Below, one piece after another: positions 1 through 8,918 of a stretch of DNA of 64,000 bases. Origin of the DNA: JBAXPV01 sp037132075 (GTDB taxonomy: Bacteria; Bacteroidota; Bacteroidia; Bacteroidales; CAIXZF01); NCBI GenBank assembly GCA_037132075.1, contig JBAXPV010000015.1:28506-92505 (forward strand), in the 5' to 3' direction. The stretch's first letter is position 1. Every line of letters starts with the position of its first letter. The notes under the pieces were generated by a model, which did no database searches, was not told the DNA's origin, and worked only from the letters and a program-made list of their open reading frames with translations. Made by a program: the position numbers and the translations under genes.

Positions 1-714
1 ATCATCCTTACCGGTGTCAACGTCGGAGATTTCGGATCCAAAGAAGGCAGCAGTCTTTTTGGTTTGATGAAAGCCCTTGAAACGGTAAAAGACATAGGGC
101 GGATTCGTATCTCCTCTATCGAGCCTGAGCTTTTAACCGATGAGATGATCGAATGGAGCGCCAAGTCGAAGCATTTCTTGCCTCATTTCCACATTCCCCT
201 GCAAAGCGGGTCCGACAAGATATTGAAGCTGATGAAGCGTCATTATCAAACGGCAGTCTTTCGCTCCCGTGTGCTAAAAATCAAAGAGGTGATGCCTCAT
301 GCTTGTATCGCTGCCGATGTCATTGTAGGTTTTCCAGGAGAGACAGAAGAGGACTTCATGGACACTTATCGTTTTATTGAGGATCTGCCTCTCTCCTACT
401 GTCATGTTTTTACGTATTCTGAACGACCAGGCACCCTTTCTGTAAAGCTCGACGATAAAGTACAGGACAGCTTGAAGACAGACAGGAGTATGCGACTTCA
501 CAGGCTTTCGGAACGTAAAAAAGAGGTCTTTTATCAAAGCGTAAAAGGAAGTCAGCAAGCAGTATTGTTTGAGTCGGACAATGACAAGGGAATGATTTAT
601 GGCTTCACCGACAATTACATCAAAGTGAAAACGGCCTATGATACAAAGCTCGTCAATGAGATCAGGGATGTAACGCTCGAAAACCTCGAATCAGACTTGA
701 CCTATCGGATGTAA
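1..714 (+). CDS. mtaB: tRNA t6A37 methylthiotransferase MtaB, 3' part
   Basis: C-terminal 237 residues of a radical SAM methylthiotransferase that converts t6A37 to ms2t6A in tRNAs reading ANN codons. The frame is open from base 1, so the 5' end (N-terminal UPF0004 domain and radical SAM cysteines) lies outside the window. Visible family motifs are LTGVNVGDFG at the very start, RISSIEPE, HFHIPLQSGSD, the DVIVGFPGETEEDF block and FTYSERPGT, followed by a C-terminal TRAM-like region. The LTGVNVGDFG form favours MtaB over MiaB or RimO. The stop codon overlaps the 3' end of the convergent membrane-protein gene by 13 bases. Confidence 0.92.
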   Translation: MILTGVNVGDFGSKEGSSLFGLMKALETVKDIGRIRISSIEPELLTDEMIEWSAKSKHFLPHFHIPLQSGSDKILKLMKRHYQTAVFRSRVLKIKEVMPHACIAADVIVGFPGETEEDFMDTYRFIEDLPLSYCHVFTYSERPGTLSVKLDDKVQDSLKTDRSMRLHRLSERKKEVFYQSVKGSQQAVLFESDNDKGMIYGFTDNYIKVKTAYDTKLVNEIRDVTLENLESDLTYRM

Positions 715-1157
715 GACTTTTTATATTTAAAGATTTCAAAAAATATAATATACAAAAGTGGCTGGCTTATCATTGTGATCATCAGTACTTCCAGAAAACT
801 CAATCCGAAGAAAAACACGACACTTAGCATAAGTAGGAAAGTGTTGGTCATCATAGCATAGACGAAGGATTTATAACGAAGGATCATATTCCCGTCCTCT
901 TCAAATTTTTCTTTTGCGCTGATCACCATCAGCAATCCCACGAGCATCAGCAGGCAAGCAATTTCATCGGCGAGGTTTGTTCGCGTCATCTGCATCACCC
1001 GGGTGTCAAGGTATGAGGAATGGATGGCAAATATATTGACGTTGAGAAAGTCAGGTTTGTAATTTTGTACCAAAACAAAATAGGCCCATATCGCACCTGT
1101 ACCAAAACTCAAGTAGCCTGCAAAACGAAAATAAAACGGCAAAAAGGGAAAGCGCAT
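702..1157 (-). CDS. hypothetical membrane protein, four TM segments
   Basis: 151-residue protein I do not recognise. It has about four hydrophobic segments (roughly residues 8-30, 64-82, 98-120 and 123-145) and ends in a short basic tail (KYKKSYIR), so it is probably an inner-membrane protein. Its start lies 5 bases after the stop of the lipoprotein gene at 1163-1825 on the same strand, so the two are likely co-transcribed. It converges on mtaB with a 13-base overlap. Confidence 0.7.
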   Translation of the reverse strand: MRFPFLPFYFRFAGYLSFGTGAIWAYFVLVQNYKPDFLNVNIFAIHSSYLDTRVMQMTRTNLADEIACLLMLVGLLMVISAKEKFEEDGNMILRYKSFVYAMMTNTFLLMLSVVFFFGLSFLEVLMITMISQPLLYIIFFEIFKYKKSYIR

Positions 1158-1162
1158 CCTGA

Positions 1163-1825
1163 TTAGTTTTCAGCGCTGCTGTAAAGATTTATCAAGAAAC
1201 TGGAGCCATCCTGCAATTCAAAACCGACAGCAACGAGTCCAAATCTATGGTTGGTCTTGTAGATTACTTTGTTGATTGCCGGATTGCGGCCGGGTTCCTC
1301 AGTAGTGATCGTCTTGATCAGATAAAACCCATAAGGAAAATCATCAACATTCGTCACTGCCGTTACTGTACGTGTAAAAGTACCGCCATTGGCTTTTTCA
1401 CAAGTATAGGTATCTCCTACTTTGGCATCATATTTTACGATGGTGAAAGTCCGGCCGCCAGTATTGGCGAGATCCTGGATGCCATCCGAAGCAAATTTCA
1501 TTTTGACATCAGCAGTAAATGCTCCGCTTGCGGGGTCGTAGGTTCCGAAAGTAAAGTTCGGGATTGTTGCCATTAAGGCTTTGTAAGTTGAATCTGTTAA
1601 AGTGCCGGATACGGTCACTTTAGAAATGCCACCATTTAATTCAGTCACTTTTGCATTCACATTCGTGATTCCGGATACTGAAGTATAAAATGTATTGTTC
1701 ACACTTCCTATAGGTGATTGAGACCCGCTAAGGACGTTTGGGTCATCGTTTTTTTTCTCACAGCTGCTGATGAGAAAAAAGCAAATCGTGAAAATTGCAG
1801 CGGCACCAATGATTTTTGTTTTCAT
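1163..1825 (-). CDS. hypothetical lipoprotein
   Basis: 220-residue protein with a type II signal peptide: hydrophobic stretch followed by a lipobox ending FLISSC (Cys22) and a polar linker (EKKNDDPN). The mature part is rich in Thr, Gly and Val with alternating hydrophobic residues, suggesting a beta-sandwich or lipocalin-like fold, but no family is recognisable. It is the first gene of a probable two-gene operon with the membrane protein at 702-1157. The function is unknown. Confidence 0.75.
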   Translation of the reverse strand: MKTKIIGAAAIFTICFFLISSCEKKNDDPNVLSGSQSPIGSVNNTFYTSVSGITNVNAKVTELNGGISKVTVSGTLTDSTYKALMATIPNFTFGTYDPASGAFTADVKMKFASDGIQDLANTGGRTFTIVKYDAKVGDTYTCEKANGGTFTRTVTAVTNVDDFPYGFYLIKTITTEEPGRNPAINKVIYKTNHRFGLVAVGFELQDGSSFLINLYSSAEN

Positions 1826-1992
1826 ACAAGAAGTTTTAGATGTAGTAAAAATAGGATAATTTTAATTCGATTGTATTTTTTCTAAAATAATGTGAACAGC
1901 ATTGAAAAGCTATAGGTACTCATAATCTGTGCGTAACACAGCGAAAGCCTCAATCCGACCAGATTTTTAAAATAAAAAAATCACATCATGTG

Positions 1993-2021
1993 TTGGAGAG
2001 ATGGTATAATTTATATCTTTG
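1993..2021 (+). promoter_or_regulatory. Bacteroidota promoter of the tRNA cluster
   Basis: TTG at 1993-1995, an 18-base spacer, then TATCTTTG at 2014-2021. This matches the -33 TTG / -7 TAnnTTTG consensus of the primary sigma factor of Bacteroidota. Mature tRNA-Ser starts 13 bases after the -7 box. Confidence 0.75.
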
Positions 2022-2033
2022 CACCCTCTTACC

Positions 2034-2123
2034 GGAGAGGTGGGTGAGTGGCTGAAACCAACAGTTTGCTAAACTGTCGTAGGGGAAACCCTACCGGGGG
2101 TTCGAATCCCCCCTTCTCCGCCA
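2034..2123 (+). tRNA. tRNA-Ser (GCT)
   Basis: Class II tRNA with a long variable arm. The acceptor GGAGAGG pairs with CTTCTCC (one G-T wobble). The anticodon loop TTTGCTAAA gives GCT, the T arm carries GGTTCGAATCC, and CCA is encoded at 2121-2123. It is first in a Ser-Pro-Arg cluster. Confidence 0.97.
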
Positions 2124-2131
2124 GAAAGCTT

Positions 2132-2206
2132 CGGGGTATAGCGAAGCCCGGTTATCGCGCCTGCTTTGGGAGCAGGAGATCGTAAGTTCGAATCTTACTA
2201 CCCCGA
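2132..2206 (+). tRNA. tRNA-Pro (TGG)
   Basis: The acceptor CGGGGTA pairs with TACCCCG and the discriminator is A. The anticodon stem CCTGC/GCAGG closes a loop TTTGGGA, giving anticodon TGG. The T loop is TTCGAAT. No CCA is encoded. Confidence 0.97.
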
Positions 2207-2262
2207 CTTCTCAACTGAGAATCTGATTGCTCAGTTGAATGAAGAAATATTGAAATCCTGAG

Positions 2263-2336
2263 GGTCCGGTAGCTCAGCTGGATAGAGCAGCAGCCTTCTA
2301 AGCTGCGGGTCGTGGGTTCGAGTCCCTCCCGGATCA
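2263..2336 (+). tRNA. tRNA-Arg (TCT)
   Basis: The acceptor GGTCCGG pairs with CCGGATC (one G-T pair) and the D arm begins TAGCTCAG. The anticodon stem GCAGC/GCTGC flanks CTTCTAA, giving TCT. The T loop is TTCGAGT. No CCA is encoded. It is the last gene of the cluster, directly before a strong terminator. Confidence 0.96.
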
Positions 2337-2351
2337 CAACATAAGACACTA

Positions 2352-2392
2352 AAAAGGGGCTAAATGATATCATTTAGCCCCTTTTGTTTTTT
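2352..2392. terminator. bidirectional intrinsic terminator
   Basis: Perfect 34-base palindrome (17-bp arms centred on GATATC at 2366-2371) with AAAA on the left, TTTT on the right and a further T-run to 2392. It can end the tRNA transcript on + and the large T9SS gene on -. Confidence 0.9.
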
Positions 2393-2407
2393 ACCATTTC
2401 AACAAAA

Positions 2408-5400
2408 TCATTTCTTGATGACTTTCTGAATTAGCATCGAATGATCCGTTTTTAACTTCAGACTATAGACGCCAGAACTGAAATCAGCCATGTCGATCAT
2501 CAAACCCTGAGAATTCTCCAATGACCTCAAAAAGACAGTCCTGCCTAATTCATCCACTAAACTTAGCTCCCCTGATGGAATCGTTTTGCCAAATTCAACG
2601 CGCAAAGTTGAAGAAACCGGATTGGGATAGGTAATCAAATAGGGTTCATTAGCAATTTCATTGATACCAATTAAAACAGGTTTCATTAAAATCACGGAAT
2701 CGACCTGGGCTTTGTCGCCATTTCCGCCGGTAGCATTCATATCGTCATATTTGCAGCTTGCCTCTAAAGTAGTGGTAAATGGGCTGGAGATATAAGGTGT
2801 AATATCAAAGACTTTCCAACTGAATACATCTGCTGTTGCCGTGGCTGGATTATAATCACTCACACCACTGGTATCGCTTAGCTGCTGTGTACCATTTAAC
2901 ATGACCCTGAACCAGGAATACAATGGCCCGGTGCTGTGTGTTTGTCGAAGGGCAAGCTTCAGCCAAAGAGAATTGACTCCACTGACTGTTATGCTACATG
3001 TTGAGGCTGAAGACATATGATCGGCATAACTATAAGCCTGGGCTGCTGTGGTAGAATTACTGGTACCGCCCGGCCAGGAACCGGCTAACAGCCCGGTAAA
3101 CTGGATCCCTGTGGAAGCGACTAAACCAATGCCCGATGTAATAGCAGCAGATGCATTCGCTCCGCCAGTCATTTGAAAATAGTTAATAGCACCTTCAAAT
3201 CCATCATAAAAAGGAACAGTATTGATATGTGGCAGTAAATTCAGGGTATAATGAACAATATTGTTGGCAGGGCTGGGATCAGCAGGCAAAATCGCTTTTG
3301 CAATACAGCTGAAAGGAGCACCAGCACTTAGGTTTGTGGTTTGAAGAAAATAATGATTGATCGTTTGGGAAGGCATCAGCGTTCCATAAACAGTATCGGT
3401 GACAAAGGTTGCTCCATTGTTGGTACTGTAAGATACTGGCAAATTGGTGAGCGGCATCTCTCCGACATTCATCAAACTGATCCCAATCTGTTCAGCTATT
3501 CCAAAACTACAGGCTGGTGTGGGTGAAATCCATGACAGACACTGAACATCTGCGGTAGCTTCTTTGATCTCAAAATCATCGATACAAAATCCTTCATTGA
3601 CAGTATTGGCATTGGTCTCGAAACGGAAACGGAACCTGACCTTTGCTTTACCGGCCAGACTTTGTATTGTAGTGCCATATTTTGTAAATCCATTGCTTGT
3701 TCCACTCCATTTCGGCGGTGCTACCGGTAATTGCAAACCGTAGTTGTTGTAAAAGAGCGTATCAACAGGTACTTTATACCAGGCACTGTCATTTACAGAG
3801 GCTTCAAGGATCATGGCATCGAAATTGTTTTGCGTCAGGAAGTTCAGATAAACTGAAAGATAAGGATGTGTCAGACTGCTGAAATTATAACAGGGTGAAA
3901 CGACATACGTATTGGAGTTGCTCTGATAATTGGCAGTTATGCCGCTTACCCAGCAATTTACGCCGCTGAATGCATTGTTTAATGTGGCTTTAGCTGGTGT
4001 GCCGACCACCCAATCATCTGGTCCGGTAATCGAGCCACTGGTCCAACCGGTATAGGCAGCCTCAAAATCCTGGAAATAAGGATATGTTGTAATATAAGGC
4101 ACTTTGCTCAAGCTGGCTTTCAAAGTATCGTTCGACGCATTAGGATCGCCATTGAGGTTGACAACAACAGTTATGGCATGTGGTCCTACGGCATTTAAAT
4201 TTGATGCCATCATGAACGTATAGGAAACAGTACTGTCGGGCATAATCAGGAGACTGAAATTTTCTGTCGCCCAGGAACCGTTGTCAACTTTTAAACGAAT
4301 GGGGAAATTAATGGCAGGAAAGACACCATTGTTTTTTACAGTAACCGAAATATGTTCGGCAAATGTAAGATCACAACCTGAAGCAGGACTTGTCAGCGCA
4401 ATCATTCCAACTTCCTGGGATGGTTTTTCATCAATGATAAAATCATCAATAAACACATTGTCGCCTAAAGCATAAGCGCCACCTGGTGCATACTTACAGG
4501 CTGATTCTAAAGTTATTTTGAATTGAGTGTTGCCAAAAGCTGAAAGATCAAAGACTTCATTAGTATATAGATCATTTACCGGGGTAAGCGGGTTGAAATT
4601 AGTAATGCCGGCAGAATTGGCTAGCTGAATCGTATCATTAATCAGCACTCTGAAATAACTATAACGTGGGCCACCATTGGTAATATTGATCTGCCGGAGG
4701 CTGAGTTTTAATTCCGGGTTACTTAATGAGCTTGCATCCACGAAGCAGCTCGCCGCACTTCCTTGGTGATCAGTATAACTCCAGGCCTGAGCTGGTGTGG
4801 TGGTATTACCCGAGCCGTTGGGCCAGGTTCCAGCCACGGCGCCACCTGTCATCTTCAGTCCCTGCGTATTATTCACCCCAATAGCGGTATCCACCATCAC
4901 TGCAGCATTTGTCGCTGACTGCAGAATCAAATAATTAGTGTTTCCTGCATTGAAATCTTCAAGGAAAGGAAAGGCATTGATCGCAAAAATGTTAGAAATC
5001 GATTTTAACAGGGTGTCGTTGGCAGCATTAATATCACCTGCAACGGCAACGTAAAAACTCATGGAACCCGAACCGGGAGCGGAAAGATCTACTGTGGTAT
5101 TAAAAGTATACGTTAATGTATCTCCGGCGACAAGAGTCCCTGGCAATGTTTCCTGGATCACGGTACTGTTGTGTTTAAAAAACACCGGGACATTCGAAAT
5201 CGGGACAAAACCGAAGTTTTTAACTTTTACTGTGACTGTCTCATTTGAGGAGAGGCTACAACCAGAGGTTGGGCTGACGACGCTCAGGATACCGGCATCC
5301 GGTGGGGTAAAACCAATATGAACCTGGTCTAAACCAATATCAGTCTGCGCCCCTCCCCCAGCATTTCGGGTTGCCCTGAAGCGAATGACAACATTAGGGG

Positions 5401-7300
5401 AAGCGCTGTTTCCCAGCTGAATCACCTCCTGGGCCCAATTGGTTGCTGTGGTGAATTTCTGCAGGAAGCTAAAAGTACTGCCTCCATCTTCCGATTTCCA
5501 GACAGCCAGACTGTCGGTACCACTTGTATTCATATAATTGAAACGAAGTTCTTTATAGCCAGGATTTGTAAAATCAACAAAACAAAGTAAAGTCCCGGTA
5601 GCGCCTACTGCTGCAGTAGCAGTATGGAAACGGGCAGAATACAAAGTCCCGTTCGCAGCAGTCGGGTTGTAAATACCTGTGGCAATATTGGTCCAATTGG
5701 CAGCCCCCCCCTGGTCGTCACGCCTCCAGGAGGCATTTCCCGTGCCAGGTTGATTGTTCCAATAATTAGAAGGCACATCGAGCGAGTCCATTTTATTCAC
5801 CCAGGCGCTGTCAAAACCTTCATCATAAGGAATGCTGGCATACGGCTGAAAATAAACACTTTTAAAAGCGGAATCATTGGCAGTATTGCCGTCAGGCTGA
5901 CTGTTAGGATTGGAAGTCCACGCTGTGATCACAGACGAACCGCTCGTGGGAAAAGAGAAACTTCCCAGCACAATATCGGATTGGGAACTTGCTGAGGGAA
6001 TATAACCACTCCAATTGTATACCCCTTGCGATACTCCATTCACCTCCCAGTTGATGTCGGCATAAGTCAGGTCCCCACTGCCAAAATTGGACAAGGTAAC
6101 TTTGACATCGTTTGTTGCTGAAGCCATGGCGGATGTGGGTTGGGTGATGGCGGAAATTCCTGCGTCATTCACCGGAGCCAGGAATACTTCGACTTCGTCA
6201 AGACCGATATCTGTTCCTCCGGCAGCTGCCGTGCCAGTAGCTTTAAAACGCAAAATAACTGTAGAGGACGTTATGTTTCCCAGATCCTGACTTTTAAGTT
6301 GCCAGGCTGTTGCCGTGGTGTATTTTGTGAGAAATGTAAAGGAGGCACCGTTGTCCTGCGATAAATACAGTGACAAACTATCGGTTCCACTGGTATTGAT
6401 ATACCAGAATTTCAACTTTTTAATACCGTTGGTACTGAAATCAAGAAACAGATCCATGATCCCTGAAAGTGCGCTTCCCGAGGAATGAAATCGAGCTGAA
6501 TTTGCCGACCCATTGGCAGCAATCGGAGTATATCCACCTGTTGTGGTATTCCATCCGGCAGCGGTATGACCATCATCACTTCTTCTGAAGGAGTTGTTTC
6601 CCATGGCGGGCTGGCTATTCCAGGAATAATCAGGAACATTTCTTAAGCCATCGCCATTGATCCAGTTTGCGTCAAACCCCTGGAAATAGGGAATTGATGC
6701 AAAAACAGGAAGATACGGGTTGACTGTATTGCATCCTGCACCTGGAGTGGCATAACAAGGGGTGCCGTTCACCATACCATAGGCATTTGCATTCAACAAA
6801 CCGGAAGCTATCCAATTTGATCCGATCGTGTTATTTAGGGACGGGTCACAAAGCATTACCGAGGACCCATTGCCGGCAGCTGAGCCAGGCCATGGAGCAT
6901 TCGGGCTATATCTCACAGAATCCATGGTAAGGCCAGTATTCGATTTAATGATCACATCTCCCCCGTTGTTCGCCAGGGTTTGCCCGGTCGTCCACTGATA
7001 GGTTCCGGCGATCCCGAAATATGTCTCCGCTTTAATTGAGCTTTTTGCAATCACCTGGTAGACATAAGGTTGCAATGTAAAGGAAGGAAAAGTAAAACTC
7101 ACTGCCCCGCTCATCTGATATGCTGTCATATCAATCGGGTCGGCTGAGTTGTTGTATATTTCAACAAATTCCAGGCTATCACCGGTAGCCCCGGCAGATG
7201 GGTCATTATACATGATCTCAGTGATCACGATGTCCTGTGCACAAACCCGAATGCTTGTAAAAACAAGGACCAACAGCAGAATAGTAAGAGACTTTTTCAT
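2408..7300 (-). CDS. large T9SS-secreted protein with lamin-tail domain and MAM-like/CARDB-like repeats
   Basis: 1630 residues from ATG at 7298-7300; the frame extends 24 codons further upstream, but only this start gives a proper signal peptide (MKKSLTILLLVLVF, ending VCAQ). After it comes a lamin-tail domain (about residues 22-140: IVITEIMYNDPS, EFVEIYNNS). Then follow about five MAM/jelly-roll-like modules, each opening with an F-x-x-F/G-F-D or F-E motif (such as PYFQGFDANW, PYDEGFDSAW, PYFQDFEAAY). These are separated by about four CARDB-like linkers (DAGI..SP.SGC...VTVKVKNFG). The C terminus is a type A sorting domain (YPNPVSSTLRVEF ... GVYSLKLKT). It is probably an exported cell-surface adhesin or matrix protein. 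No catalytic motif is visible. Confidence 0.9.
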   Translation of the reverse strand: MKKSLTILLLVLVFTSIRVCAQDIVITEIMYNDPSAGATGDSLEFVEIYNNSADPIDMTAYQMSGAVSFTFPSFTLQPYVYQVIAKSSIKAETYFGIAGTYQWTTGQTLANNGGDVIIKSNTGLTMDSVRYSPNAPWPGSAAGNGSSVMLCDPSLNNTIGSNWIASGLLNANAYGMVNGTPCYATPGAGCNTVNPYLPVFASIPYFQGFDANWINGDGLRNVPDYSWNSQPAMGNNSFRRSDDGHTAAGWNTTTGGYTPIAANGSANSARFHSSGSALSGIMDLFLDFSTNGIKKLKFWYINTSGTDSLSLYLSQDNGASFTFLTKYTTATAWQLKSQDLGNITSSTVILRFKATGTAAAGGTDIGLDEVEVFLAPVNDAGISAITQPTSAMASATNDVKVTLSNFGSGDLTYADINWEVNGVSQGVYNWSGYIPSASSQSDIVLGSFSFPTSGSSVITAWTSNPNSQPDGNTANDSAFKSVYFQPYASIPYDEGFDSAWVNKMDSLDVPSNYWNNQPGTGNASWRRDDQGGAANWTNIATGIYNPTAANGTLYSARFHTATAAVGATGTLLCFVDFTNPGYKELRFNYMNTSGTDSLAVWKSEDGGSTFSFLQKFTTATNWAQEVIQLGNSASPNVVIRFRATRNAGGGAQTDIGLDQVHIGFTPPDAGILSVVSPTSGCSLSSNETVTVKVKNFGFVPISNVPVFFKHNSTVIQETLPGTLVAGDTLTYTFNTTVDLSAPGSGSMSFYVAVAGDINAANDTLLKSISNIFAINAFPFLEDFNAGNTNYLILQSATNAAVMVDTAIGVNNTQGLKMTGGAVAGTWPNGSGNTTTPAQAWSYTDHQGSAASCFVDASSLSNPELKLSLRQINITNGGPRYSYFRVLINDTIQLANSAGITNFNPLTPVNDLYTNEVFDLSAFGNTQFKITLESACKYAPGGAYALGDNVFIDDFIIDEKPSQEVGMIALTSPASGCDLTFAEHISVTVKNNGVFPAINFPIRLKVDNGSWATENFSLLIMPDSTVSYTFMMASNLNAVGPHAITVVVNLNGDPNASNDTLKASLSKVPYITTYPYFQDFEAAYTGWTSGSITGPDDWVVGTPAKATLNNAFSGVNCWVSGITANYQSNSNTYVVSPCYNFSSLTHPYLSVYLNFLTQNNFDAMILEASVNDSAWYKVPVDTLFYNNYGLQLPVAPPKWSGTSNGFTKYGTTIQSLAGKAKVRFRFRFETNANTVNEGFCIDDFEIKEATADVQCLSWISPTPACSFGIAEQIGISLMNVGEMPLTNLPVSYSTNNGATFVTDTVYGTLMPSQTINHYFLQTTNLSAGAPFSCIAKAILPADPSPANNIVHYTLNLLPHINTVPFYDGFEGAINYFQMTGGANASAAITSGIGLVASTGIQFTGLLAGSWPGGTSNSTTAAQAYSYADHMSSASTCSITVSGVNSLWLKLALRQTHSTGPLYSWFRVMLNGTQQLSDTSGVSDYNPATATADVFSWKVFDITPYISSPFTTTLEASCKYDDMNATGGNGDKAQVDSVILMKPVLIGINEIANEPYLITYPNPVSSTLRVEFGKTIPSGELSLVDELGRTVFLRSLENSQGLMIDMADFSSGVYSLKLKTDHSMLIQKVIKK

Positions 7301-7405
7301 TTTCGAAGGATTGATGATTGTGATTTTTTTAATTTTTAAAAGTAATATGAAATACACATTATTGTCAAACAAATTTTAAGGTCTTATGTTTAAATATACA
7401 TAAAT

Positions 7406-7440
7406 AAAAGCCATGTTAATCAGCAGATTACATGGCTTTT
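7406..7440. terminator. intrinsic terminator after sigma factor gene
   Basis: Stem AAAAGCCATG(T)TAATC / GATTACATGGCTTTT with a 4-base loop and one bulged T, flanked by A/T on both sides. It lies just downstream of the ECF sigma gene (- strand) and upstream of the T9SS gene, so it separates the two transcripts. Confidence 0.85.
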
Positions 7441-7470
7441 CCCTTTTACAAGGTAACAACAGAAGCGACC

Positions 7471-8040
7471 TCAGTTGTATTGAGCCAGCATCAGCTCCAA
7501 CTTTTTTGTTGCCAGGTGATAGGATGATTTTAGTGCACCTACTGATGTTCCTAGTTTTCCGCTTAATTCTTCAAAAGTCATTTCCCGGTTAAAATGCTTC
7601 AGCTTAAACACCAACCTTTGCTTCTCTGGTAATGTTGAAATTGCATGATAAAATTGAGACTGTATCTGGTTTCCGGTAGAAAATGATTCATTCACACAAG
7701 ATTCAACACAGAGATTTTCGATATGAAGCGTTGGGACAATAATAGAACGCCTTTGTCTTTGCTTGAGGTAGGTTCGCGTTTCGTTCAACATGATGCTGTA
7801 TATCCAGGTGAATAGCTTGGAATCATGGCGGAAGCTGTCGATGTTTCTATAGATTTTCACAAGGATATTCTGGACTATATCATTGGCATCCTCATGCACG
7901 CCAACCATTCGGAATACACTCCAATAGATATTGTCGCCATACTCTTCATACATAAGTCTGAATCCTCTTTCAAGCCCTTCCTTACTTTGCATGAGGCTAA
8001 CAAGCTGTTGGTCTTTTTCCAATACCATATCTGTTTGCAT
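7471..8040 (-). CDS. ECF-type RNA polymerase sigma-70 factor
   Basis: 189 residues with sigma region 2 (about 25-90: EEYGDNIYWSVFRMVG, DANDIVQNILVKIYRNIDSF, LFTWIYSIMLNETRTYL) and region 4 (about 130-185: LPEKQRLVFKLKHFNREMTFEELS, then LGTSVGALKSSYHLATKKLE). No anti-sigma gene is adjacent, unlike the common FecI/FecR arrangement. The next genes upstream on the same strand are the LytS/LytTR pair. A TAATTTTG -7-like element on the minus strand (8049-8056) lies very close to the ATG at 8040, so the second ATG at 8028 may be the real start. Confidence 0.93.
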   Translation of the reverse strand: MQTDMVLEKDQQLVSLMQSKEGLERGFRLMYEEYGDNIYWSVFRMVGVHEDANDIVQNILVKIYRNIDSFRHDSKLFTWIYSIMLNETRTYLKQRQRRSIIVPTLHIENLCVESCVNESFSTGNQIQSQFYHAISTLPEKQRLVFKLKHFNREMTFEELSGKLGTSVGALKSSYHLATKKLELMLAQYN

Positions 8041-8156
8041 ATTGTTAGCAAAATTATTATATGTATTTAAATGGTTTTGAGAAAATTGACTGAAGCAGAA
8101 AAAACGGGTGCTGAAGCCTCTGATTTCAGGTTTGAAAACCTTAAGTTGATGAGATA

Positions 8157-8918
8157 TTATTCAACGTTCTCAAACCACTTTTTAAAAATAGTTGATCTTT
8201 CTTTGCTCACATAGAGTGGGACTGGAAACGGAACTTTGACTGTCAGCAACAAACGACCATTAAAATGTGTCACCACTTCATCGATACAATCAAATGCAAG
8301 CATCGCCTGGCGGTTTACCCTAAAAAAGTGAGTGGGATCTAATTGTTCCTGTAGATCCTCTAAAGTAAAATCGATGCAATATCTTTCATTGCTTTTCAGC
8401 ATACCATAGACGATCCCCGCTTCAATAAAAAATATGGCAAAGGAGTCTACATTCAAAGGGATAAGTTTATCCTTATAATGGATCAGGAAATTGCGCCGAT
8501 AGTTTTTTGGTATTAATTTTTCTGACCTCCATAAATCGCCAATAAAGATCCCGTTAGAGAGATGGTGCTTTTTAAACTTGACAATACTTTGCCGCAAAGA
8601 TGCCAGGTCGATTGGTTTCAACAAATAGTCGATACTGTTGTGTTTAAAGGCTTTAATCGCATATTCATCAAAGGCTGTTGTAAATATTATCGGGCATTCG
8701 ACGATAATTTTTTCAAAAATCTCAAAGGACAAGCCGTCGGCAATCTGGATATCTTAAAAAATCAAATTTGGTAATTCATGTGAATTCAGCCATTGGATGC
8801 CTCCTTTAACGCTTTCGATCACTGTAACGACTTCAATATCCGGGTCAGCAATTCTGATTAGTGAAGTCAGATGACGGGATGCTGCATTTTCATCTTCAAT
8901 GATGACACATTTAATCAT
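8157..8918 (-). pseudogene. LytTR response regulator interrupted by an in-frame stop
   Basis: From ATG at 8916-8918 the frame reads MIKCVIIEDENAASRHL ... ELPNLIF, then TAA (8754-8756, codon 55). It continues as DIQIADGLSFEIFEK through the rest of the receiver and a LytTR DNA-binding domain (about residues 150-250: FFIEAGIVYGML, THFFRVNRQAML, VPLYVSKER). The stop sits where a hydrophobic residue is expected, one codon before the putative phosphoacceptor Asp56 (DIQ in place of the usual D-M/I-x). Without it the gene would be a normal 253-residue regulator. The ATG lies inside the last codons of the sensor kinase gene (overlap 8911-8918), the usual LytS/LytTR coupling, which supports this start. 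The segment after the stop could restart internally at 8732 as a LytTR protein with a truncated receiver. Nonsense mutation, sequencing error or suppression are all possible. Confidence 0.85.
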
